From NCBI GenBank assembly GCA_027489135.1, contig JAIYAI010000376.1:1-12995 (forward strand): a stretch of 12,995 bases of DNA, in the 5' to 3' direction. A program made the translations under genes and the position numbers. The notes below the pieces were generated by a model that did not search any database, was not told the origin of the DNA, and saw only the letters and a program-made list of their open reading frames with translations. The stretch comes from Acetobacteraceae bacterium. Lineage in GTDB: Bacteria > Pseudomonadota > Alphaproteobacteria > Acetobacterales > Acetobacteraceae. Below, piece after piece: positions 7,671 to 12,995 of the stretch (position 1 is its first letter; each line of letters begins with the position of its first letter).

Positions 7671-9514
7671 GCGGCAAGGCCCTGGGCTGGCTGGCGCTCG
7701 CCCTCTTCGCCATCGTCCTCGCCGTCTTCCCCTGGACCGGCGACCTGATCGGGGAACGCTGGCCGACGAGCTACGAGCTTCGCCTCGTCATCCGCGCGAT
7801 GATCATCGCCATCGTGGTGATCGGGCTGAACCTGCTGGTCGGCTTCGCGGGCCTCGTTTCGCTCGGCCAGGCGGCGCTCTACGGGTTGGGCGCCCATGTC
7901 GCGGCGCTGCTGTCGCTCCGCGCCGGCTTCTCCTTTGTCGAAAGCATGGCCTTCGCGGTGTTGATCCCGGCCATGATGGGCGCGGTGCTGGCCTTCCCGA
8001 CGGTCAGGGTGCGCGACGTGTACCTCACCGTCATCACCATCGCCTTCGGCCTCGTCTTCGTGAACATCCTGCGCGACTGGGTGAGCGTGACGGGCGGCGC
8101 CTCCGGCCTCGCCAACCTGCCGCGGCCGACCATCCTGGGCGAGCGGCTCATGGCGACGCGCGCGGCGAGCTTCAACTACTACTACATCGTGCTGCTCTGC
8201 CTGCTGGTGGCGCTCTGGGTGCAGTACGCCATGGCGAACAGCCGCTACGGCCGGGCCTTGCGCGCGGCCTCGCAGTCCGAGAACGCGGCACGCGCGCTCG
8301 GCGTCAACGTCGTGGCCGTCCGCACCCTGGCCTTCGCGGTTTCCGCCGGGTTCGCGGGTCTGGCGGGGGGGCTGTTTGCCAATCTCGCGCTCTTCGTGAA
8401 CTACGAGACCTTCACCTTCACCGCCTCCATCGAGCTGCTGCTGATGGTGATCCTGGGCGGCGCCGGCACCATGGCGGGGCCGATCCTGGGCACCGGGACG
8501 CTGTTCGCGGCGCAGCAATTCCTGCAGGGGCTCGGAGAGTGGCAGACCTTCGGCTACGGGCTGCTGCTGGCGCTGGTGCTATTCCTGATGCCGAGAGGGA
8601 TCGTCGGCTCGCTGGCCGCGCTGCGGGCGCGGGTGCTGGCGAAGCCCGAGGCGCGCCAGACCGGCGCCTGGCCGAACTGGGGACCGGGCCTCGAGACCAT
8701 CACCGCCGCGCCGGATGAGCGCGGCCAGGTGACGATGCAGGCGCAGGGGCTGACCCTGCGCTTCGGCGGTCTGACGGCGGTGAACAACGTCGCCATGGAG
8801 GTCCGCTCTGGCACCGTCCATGCGCTGATCGGGCCGAATGGCGCGGGCAAGTCGTCGCTGCTGAACGTCATCTCCGGCTTCTACCGCGCGTCGGAGGGCG
8901 AGGTGCGGGTCTTCGGCCAGGCCGTCGCCAATGCCGCGCCCTACACCCTCGCGCGGCTCGGCGTCGCGCGGTCCTTCCAGAACACCGAGCTCTTCGGCCA
9001 GATGACGGTGCTGGACAACGTCCTGGTCGGGGCGCAGCCGCATTTCCGCTCCGGCTTCATCGAGACCATCCTCCGCCTGCCGCGCTTCCGGCGGGAGGAG
9101 CGGGCAGCGCGCGAGGAGGCGCTGCGCCTGCTCGGCTTCGTCGGCCTCTCGGACTTCGCGGCGGAGGAGGCGCGCAACCTGCCCTTCGGCCACCAGCGCC
9201 GGCTCGAGATCGCCCGCGCGCTGGCGCTGCGGCCCAAGTTGCTGCTGCTCGACGAACCGGCGGCCGGCCTCACCCATGGCGAGATCGAGGATCTGGTCAA
9301 CCTGATCCGCGGCCTCGCCGACCGGGGCATGACGGTGATCCTGGTGGAGCACCATGTCGACATGATCATGGCCGTCTCCGACCGCGTGACGGTGCTGGAC
9401 TACGGCGAGGTGATCGCCGACGGCACGGTGGCCGAGGTGCAGGCCAATCCGCGCGTCATCGAGGCCTATTTCGGCGCCGGGTCCGAGGCAGAGCAGACGG
9501 AGGCCGCGGCATGA
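7667..9514 (+). CDS. LivM permease fused to LivG ATPase in one polypeptide
   Basis: A single uninterrupted frame of 615 residues joins two normally separate subunits. Residues about 1-325 are a LivM permease with several membrane spans and the coupling segment ILGGAGTMAGPILG (262-275), ending FLMPRGIVG. A linker of about 30 residues follows. Residues about 357-608 are a LivG ATPase: Walker A GPNGAGKS (389-396), Q-loop in ARSFQNTELF, signature LPFGHQRR (from 505), Walker B LLLLDE (Asp529, Glu530) and the switch histidine in VEHHVD (His562). All catalytic residues are present. The signature is LPFGHQ rather than LSGGQ, a variant common in LivG proteins. ATGA overlaps at both ends couple it to its neighbours. 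Such fusions are known in proteobacteria. Confidence 0.93.
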   Translation: MSGKALGWLALALFAIVLAVFPWTGDLIGERWPTSYELRLVIRAMIIAIVVIGLNLLVGFAGLVSLGQAALYGLGAHVAALLSLRAGFSFVESMAFAVLIPAMMGAVLAFPTVRVRDVYLTVITIAFGLVFVNILRDWVSVTGGASGLANLPRPTILGERLMATRAASFNYYYIVLLCLLVALWVQYAMANSRYGRALRAASQSENAARALGVNVVAVRTLAFAVSAGFAGLAGGLFANLALFVNYETFTFTASIELLLMVILGGAGTMAGPILGTGTLFAAQQFLQGLGEWQTFGYGLLLALVLFLMPRGIVGSLAALRARVLAKPEARQTGAWPNWGPGLETITAAPDERGQVTMQAQGLTLRFGGLTAVNNVAMEVRSGTVHALIGPNGAGKSSLLNVISGFYRASEGEVRVFGQAVANAAPYTLARLGVARSFQNTELFGQMTVLDNVLVGAQPHFRSGFIETILRLPRFRREERAAREEALRLLGFVGLSDFAAEEARNLPFGHQRRLEIARALALRPKLLLLDEPAAGLTHGEIEDLVNLIRGLADRGMTVILVEHHVDMIMAVSDRVTVLDYGEVIADGTVAEVQANPRVIEAYFGAGSEAEQTEAAA

Positions 9515-10290
9515 ACGCCATCACCGGCATCGCCGCGGAGGACCTGCCCGCCCCCGCCGGTGCGCCGATCCTCTCGGTCAGCGGCCTTCGCGTGTCCTAC
9601 GGCCGGATCGAGGCGGTGCGCGGCGTCGACCTCGCCGTCGGCGCGGGCGAGTTCGTCGGCATCATCGGATCGAACGGCGCCGGCAAGACCAGCCTGCTGC
9701 GCGCCGTGACCGGTGTTCTGAAGCCGGCGGGCGGCAGCGTCACCTTCGATGGCGCCGACACCACCGGCTCCGGAAGCCATGTGATGGTCGCGCGTGGCCT
9801 CGCCATGGTGCCGGAAGGGCGCATGGTCTTCGCCGACCAGTCCGTGCGGGACAACCTGCTGCTCGGCGCCTTCACGCGCATCAAGGCTGATCCGCAGGGG
9901 GTGGCCGCCGATATCGACCGCATGACCCGGATGTTCCCCCGCCTCGGCGAGCGCATCGACCAGCAGGCCGGCACGCTCTCGGGCGGGGAGCAGCAGATGC
10001 TGGCCATCGCGCGCGGGCTGCTCTCGCGCCCGAAGCTGCTGGTGATCGACGAACTCTCCCTCGGCCTCGCGCCGAAGATCCTCGACATGCTCTTCCCGGT
10101 GCTGACGCAGTTGAACCGGGAGGGGCTGTCGATCCTGCTGGTCGAGCAGATGGCGAGCTATGCGCTGGCCGTCACGCACCGGACCTATGTGATGGAGAAC
10201 GGCCGCGTGCTGTTCGACGGCGAGAGCAAGGCGCTCGCCGGCGACGACCGGGTGCTGGACGCGTATCTGGGCCGGCGCGGCAAGCACTAG
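9511..10290 (+). CDS. livF: LivF-type ABC ATPase
   Basis: This 259-residue cytoplasmic ATPase pairs with the LivG domain of the preceding fusion. It has Walker A GSNGAGKTS (53-61), signature LSGGEQQ (156-162), Walker B LLVIDE (Asp180, Glu181) and D-loop LSLGLAP. The switch position reads VEQM (Gln213) instead of histidine, as is usual in LivF, so the heterodimer may have one unorthodox ATP site. The first 20 or so residues before ILSVSGLRVSYG are a short variable extension; the start is fixed by the ATGA overlap with the upstream gene. It ends the importer operon, and its TAG stop is part of the palindromic element that follows. Confidence 0.94.
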   Translation: MNAITGIAAEDLPAPAGAPILSVSGLRVSYGRIEAVRGVDLAVGAGEFVGIIGSNGAGKTSLLRAVTGVLKPAGGSVTFDGADTTGSGSHVMVARGLAMVPEGRMVFADQSVRDNLLLGAFTRIKADPQGVAADIDRMTRMFPRLGERIDQQAGTLSGGEQQMLAIARGLLSRPKLLVIDELSLGLAPKILDMLFPVLTQLNREGLSILLVEQMASYALAVTHRTYVMENGRVLFDGESKALAGDDRVLDAYLGRRGKH

Positions 10291-10392
10291 AGCGTGATCG
10301 TCCGAGGTGGCCTCGCCGAGGACGTGAATCACGCGACAAAACAACAGGCTAGACCATGATGCGCGCTTCACTACGCGCGGATCATGGTCTAG
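10287..10392. repeat. Double-hairpin interspersed palindromic element between convergent genes
   Basis: The 106-base element begins and ends with CTAG and contains two dyads. The left one pairs gcgtgat (10292-10298) with atcacgc (10328-10334) and cgtcc (10299-10303) with ggacg (10320-10324), with a three-base bulge. The right one pairs ctagaccatgat (10349-10360) exactly with 10381-10392, then gcgcg with cgcgc around an 8-base loop. An A-rich spacer (acaaaacaa) lies between. The layout resembles repeated intergenic elements of alphaproteobacteria; I recall similar CTAGAGCATGATG-type sequences but cannot check copy number. The livF and amidase stop codons both fall in its ends. It probably also ends transcription from both sides. 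Confidence 0.75.
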
Positions 10393-11774
10393 GCCCGGAG
10401 CGCCATCTCCGGCCAGCGAACGGCCCAGGGTGCCGCGCCTTCCAGCAGCGCGCCGATGTGTAGCGCCAGCGCATCCGCCCCGAAGGGCGTCACGATCTGC
10501 ACGCCGATGGGCCTGCCATCCGGATGCGGCGCGCCGGGCACCGAGAGACCGCACATCCCCGCCGCGTTGACCCAGCCGCAGAACATGCCCTGGGTCGCCG
10601 GCGTCATGCCCGGCGGCGCCTCATCATCCGCGTTCCAGGCGGGCGCAGCGCCGGAGGGCATGACCAGCGCATCCCACTCGCCCCAGCGCGCGGTGACGTC
10701 GCCGCGCCAGGCGGCCAGCGCATCCAGCGCATCGACATAGGCGGTGGCGGGCAGCGCGAAGCCGCGCTCCGCCGTGGCACGGATCGCCTCGGTCGTGTCC
10801 GCGCGCCAGCGGTCCGGAAAACGCGCACAGACCCGCGCCGCACCGGCGGCGGTCAGCGTCCCCCAGGCGGCGCGCAGCCCGGCGAGGTCGAAGGGCGCCT
10901 CCGCCGGCCTGACGTCATGGCCCATCGCGGCAAGCTGCGCCGCGGCGGCGGCGACGCTGGCGGCGACCTCCGGCGTCGCGCCTTCCTCCCCGATCGCGGT
11001 CAGCCAGCCGATGCGCAGTGGCCGGTCCGGCACAGGCGGCGACGGCACCCGCGCCGAATACGGATCGCGCGGATCCGGCCCCGCCAGCACGCGATACAGC
11101 AGGTCCATGTCGCGCATGGTCCGCGTGAAGGGACCGATGGCCTGGAAGTCGATCGCCATGGGCGGAAATCCATACCGCCGCGCCAGCCGCCCCAGCGAGG
11201 GCCGCATCCCCACCAACCCCGTATAGGCCGCCGGCATACGCGTGCTGCCGCCCGCATCCGTCCCCACCGCCAGCGGCGTGATCCCCGCCGCGACGGAGGC
11301 GGAGGCCCCGCCCGAGGACCCGCCCGGCGTCAGCGCCAGGTCCCATGGGTTGCGCGTGGTGCCGGAGAGGCGGCTGGAGGTGCGCCCCATCAGGGCGAAT
11401 TCGGGCGTGGTGGTCTTGCCGATGATCACGGCGCCGGCGGTGCGCAGGCGCGCCACCCAGATGTCGTCCTGCGGCGCGACATGGTCGGCGAAGAGCAGGC
11501 TGCCCCAGCGCGCCGGCAGGCCGCCGACGAAGAGGTTGTCCTTCACCGAGACCGGGATTCCATCCAGCGGCCCGAGGCGCCTGCCCGCCCGCTGCCGCTC
11601 CCCCGCCGCGCTGGCCGCGGCGCGCGCCCCGTCGCGGTCCACCAGAACGAAGGCGTTGAGATGGGGCTCCAGGGCATCGAGCCGCGCGAGGGCCTGCTCC
11701 AGCAGCGCCTCCGGCGTCGTCTCCCGCGCATCCAGCAGCGCCGAGAGCGCCGTGGCATCGAGTTGCCAGGTCAT
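10389..11774 (-). CDS. Amidase-signature family hydrolase
   Basis: This 461-residue enzyme of the amidase-signature family hydrolyses a carboxamide to acid and ammonia or amine. The Ser-cisSer-Lys triad is intact: Lys78 in GIPVSVKDN, Ser153 in GGSSGGASAS and nucleophile Ser177 in DAGGSTRMP. Spacings of 75 and 24 residues equal those of fatty-acid amide hydrolase (142, 217, 241). The length is normal for a free-standing amidase. It is not convincingly GatA: no gatB or gatC is nearby, and it sits in an operon with an oxygenase and a second amidase. Its ATG overlaps the oxygenase stop as ATGA. Its TAG stop lies in the palindromic element. No signal peptide is visible. The substrate is unknown. 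Confidence 0.92.
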   Translation of the reverse strand: MTWQLDATALSALLDARETTPEALLEQALARLDALEPHLNAFVLVDRDGARAAASAAGERQRAGRRLGPLDGIPVSVKDNLFVGGLPARWGSLLFADHVAPQDDIWVARLRTAGAVIIGKTTTPEFALMGRTSSRLSGTTRNPWDLALTPGGSSGGASASVAAGITPLAVGTDAGGSTRMPAAYTGLVGMRPSLGRLARRYGFPPMAIDFQAIGPFTRTMRDMDLLYRVLAGPDPRDPYSARVPSPPVPDRPLRIGWLTAIGEEGATPEVAASVAAAAAQLAAMGHDVRPAEAPFDLAGLRAAWGTLTAAGAARVCARFPDRWRADTTEAIRATAERGFALPATAYVDALDALAAWRGDVTARWGEWDALVMPSGAAPAWNADDEAPPGMTPATQGMFCGWVNAAGMCGLSVPGAPHPDGRPIGVQIVTPFGADALALHIGALLEGAAPWAVRWPEMALRA

Positions 11775-12766
11775 GCCGCCTGCACCTGCGTGCGAACGAA
11801 CTGCGCGCGCAGATGCCCGCCGCTGGTCGTCGGCGGATACTTCGGCGCCTCGCCCGCCGGCACGGTGCCGGGCAACGCCTCCACCGGCGCGTCGTAGTTG
11901 GGGTTGTGGAAAAAGACGAGGCTGAGGCGCCGGCTCGCCGCGGCCTGCTCGGCCGGCGGGTTCACCACGCGATGGAGGTTCGCGCGCCAGCGCTCATTGG
12001 TCCAGCGCGCCATCAGTTCGCCGATGTTGATGATGTAGCTGTCCGGCGCGATCGGCACGTCCACCCAGTCGCCGGCGCGGTTCAGCACCTGCAGCCCGCC
12101 CGGCTTGTCCTCGGCGCGCAGGATGGTCAGCGAGCCGTAGTCGCAATGTGCCCCGGCGCGAAGCTGGCCCGGCTTCGGCGGCTCCGTCGGCGCGGGGTAG
12201 TTGCGGACCCGCAGGCGGGAGATGTGGCGATCGATCTTGTCGGCGAAGAAATCCTCCGGCAGGTCGAGCGCGAGCGCGAAGATCGCCATCAGCTCCTCGG
12301 CGAGCCGACCCATGGCGCGGAAGTAGTCCTCGTAGAGCACGCGCAGATCCGCCGGCTGCGCGGGCCAGAGATTAGGGTGGAAATGCTTCCCCGCCGCGGC
12401 GCCGAAGAAATACGGGTGCCCCTCCGGTACGTCGACGGGCCCGATCATCAGGCTTTCGTTCAGGTCGCCCGGCAGTTCGACGCCCTGGCTGCGGCCGACG
12501 CTCTCGGCCTCGATCGGGATGTAGCCGCGCGTGACGTCGGGCGCCGGGCGCAGCACCGCCATCTTGTCCTCGATAGGCAGATCGAAGAAGGCATTGGACG
12601 CCGCCTGCACCCGCGCGATCAGCCCGGGATCGATTCCGTGGCCGGTGATGACCAGGAAGCCGATATCGTTGATCGCCTGGCCCACCTGCGCGGCCACGGC
12701 CTGTTTCGTCGCCGCGTCGCCGCCGCGGAAGGGCGCGATGTCGAGGACGGGCACCTGCATCAGCAT
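11771..12766 (-). CDS. Isopenicillin-N-synthase-like 2-oxoglutarate/Fe(II) oxygenase
   Basis: This 331-residue cytoplasmic enzyme has the DIOX_N domain (about 4-120, starting VPVLDIAPF) and the 2OG-FeII_Oxy domain (about 180-295). The iron-binding triad is complete: His207 and Asp209 in AHCDYGSLTIL, and His265 in NLHRVVNPP. Arg280-x-Ser282 in RRLSLVFF is the usual co-substrate carboxylate anchor. The PNLWP motif (131-135) is typical of bacterial relatives. I chose ATG 12766 because GGAG lies eight bases upstream; a second ATG two codons on is possible. The enzyme probably hydroxylates or oxidises a small molecule rather than making penicillin. Lying between two amidase genes, it likely acts on the same compound. 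Confidence 0.92.
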   Translation of the reverse strand: MLMQVPVLDIAPFRGGDAATKQAVAAQVGQAINDIGFLVITGHGIDPGLIARVQAASNAFFDLPIEDKMAVLRPAPDVTRGYIPIEAESVGRSQGVELPGDLNESLMIGPVDVPEGHPYFFGAAAGKHFHPNLWPAQPADLRVLYEDYFRAMGRLAEELMAIFALALDLPEDFFADKIDRHISRLRVRNYPAPTEPPKPGQLRAGAHCDYGSLTILRAEDKPGGLQVLNRAGDWVDVPIAPDSYIINIGELMARWTNERWRANLHRVVNPPAEQAAASRRLSLVFFHNPNYDAPVEALPGTVPAGEAPKYPPTTSGGHLRAQFVRTQVQAA

Positions 12767-12779
12767 CGTCGTCACTCCG

Positions 12780-12995
12780 TCAGAGGTCGAGGCGCGTGGC
12801 GGTGTCGGAGAACAGGAAGGCGGCGAGCCGCGCGTCCGCCCCCGGCGACCCGAAGAGGAGCGCGCCCACCGGCATGCCCGTGGCGGGGTCGAGGCCCGCG
12901 CGCAGCGTCGCCACCGGCCCGCCCAGCACCGTGGTCGGGATGACGAAGGAGGGATCGCCGGTGGTCCCCGCCTCCGGCGCCACATCCGGCGCGGC
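12780..12995 (-). CDS. C-terminal part of a second amidase-signature hydrolase (partial)
   Basis: The frame runs off the right edge; the last 71 residues and stop are present. The segment PTTVLGGPVATLRAGLDP, then ATGMPVGALLFGSPGADARL and AAFLF, is the typical C-terminal strand-and-helix end of amidase-signature proteins, where an aliphatic core is followed by a glycine-rich loop and LxxGxPGxDxxLL. The catalytic triad lies outside the window, so activity cannot be judged. It ends 13 bases before the oxygenase start, with the oxygenase ribosome site in the gap, so the two are probably co-transcribed. A GTG at 12983 is in frame but too deep in the domain to be the real start. Confidence 0.8.
   Translation of the reverse strand, partial: AAPDVAPEAGTTGDPSFVIPTTVLGGPVATLRAGLDPATGMPVGALLFGSPGADARLAAFLFSDTATRLDL

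Noticed and set aside
10389..11774. GatA subunit of the Glu-tRNA(Gln) amidotransferase
   Set aside because: No gatB or gatC neighbour, and the operon pairs it with an oxygenase and a second amidase.
11771..12766. Beta-lactam biosynthesis by a true isopenicillin N synthase
   Set aside because: Only the fold family and iron motif are shared; no ACV synthetase or other beta-lactam gene is present, and amidase neighbours suggest catabolism.

Overview
The window looks like chromosomal DNA from a GC-rich alphaproteobacterium, probably Acetobacteraceae (Roseomonas-like). Grounds are the uniformly high GC with G/C third positions, the lptB-rpoN-hpf order at the left end, an orphan Bug/TctC-type binding protein, a branched-chain-amino-acid-type ABC operon, and a palindromic intergenic element of a kind seen in alphaproteobacterial genomes. 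The taxonomic call is inference from gene content and style; no marker gene such as rRNA is present.

Left region (1-2448, + strand): the last codons of lptB, a perfect 17-bp inverted repeat, rpoN (sigma-54), a block of about four imperfect 31-bp tandem repeats, and long-form hpf (ribosome hibernation). ptsN, often found after hpf at this locus, is absent; a hairpin closes the block instead. Second region (2449-4915, - strand): a sulfotransferase-TPR fusion with a DUF4214-like tail, preceded by a four-codon minicistron; a Bug-family periplasmic binding protein; and a probable 34-residue single-pass membrane protein that ends against the hairpin.

Third region (4902-10290, + strand): a 560-bp divergent intergenic stretch holding a full core match to the sigma-54 -24/-12 consensus, then a tightly packed ABC importer operon: substrate-binding protein, LivH-type permease, one polypeptide fusing the LivM permease to the LivG ATPase, and the LivF ATPase. 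The sigma-54 signal suggests the importer is switched on by an enhancer-binding activator, plausibly under nitrogen limitation.

Right region (10287-12995): a double-hairpin intergenic element supplies the stop codons of both convergent genes around it. Beyond it, on the - strand, lie a complete amidase-signature enzyme, an isopenicillin-N-synthase-like 2-oxoglutarate/Fe(II) oxygenase and the C-terminus of a second amidase, joined by a 4-base overlap and a 13-base gap as an operon. Importer plus amidases plus oxygenase suggests uptake and breakdown of an amide-containing nitrogen compound, but the substrate cannot be read from sequence. I see no rRNA, tRNA, CRISPR array, transposase, phage gene or recognisable defence system.
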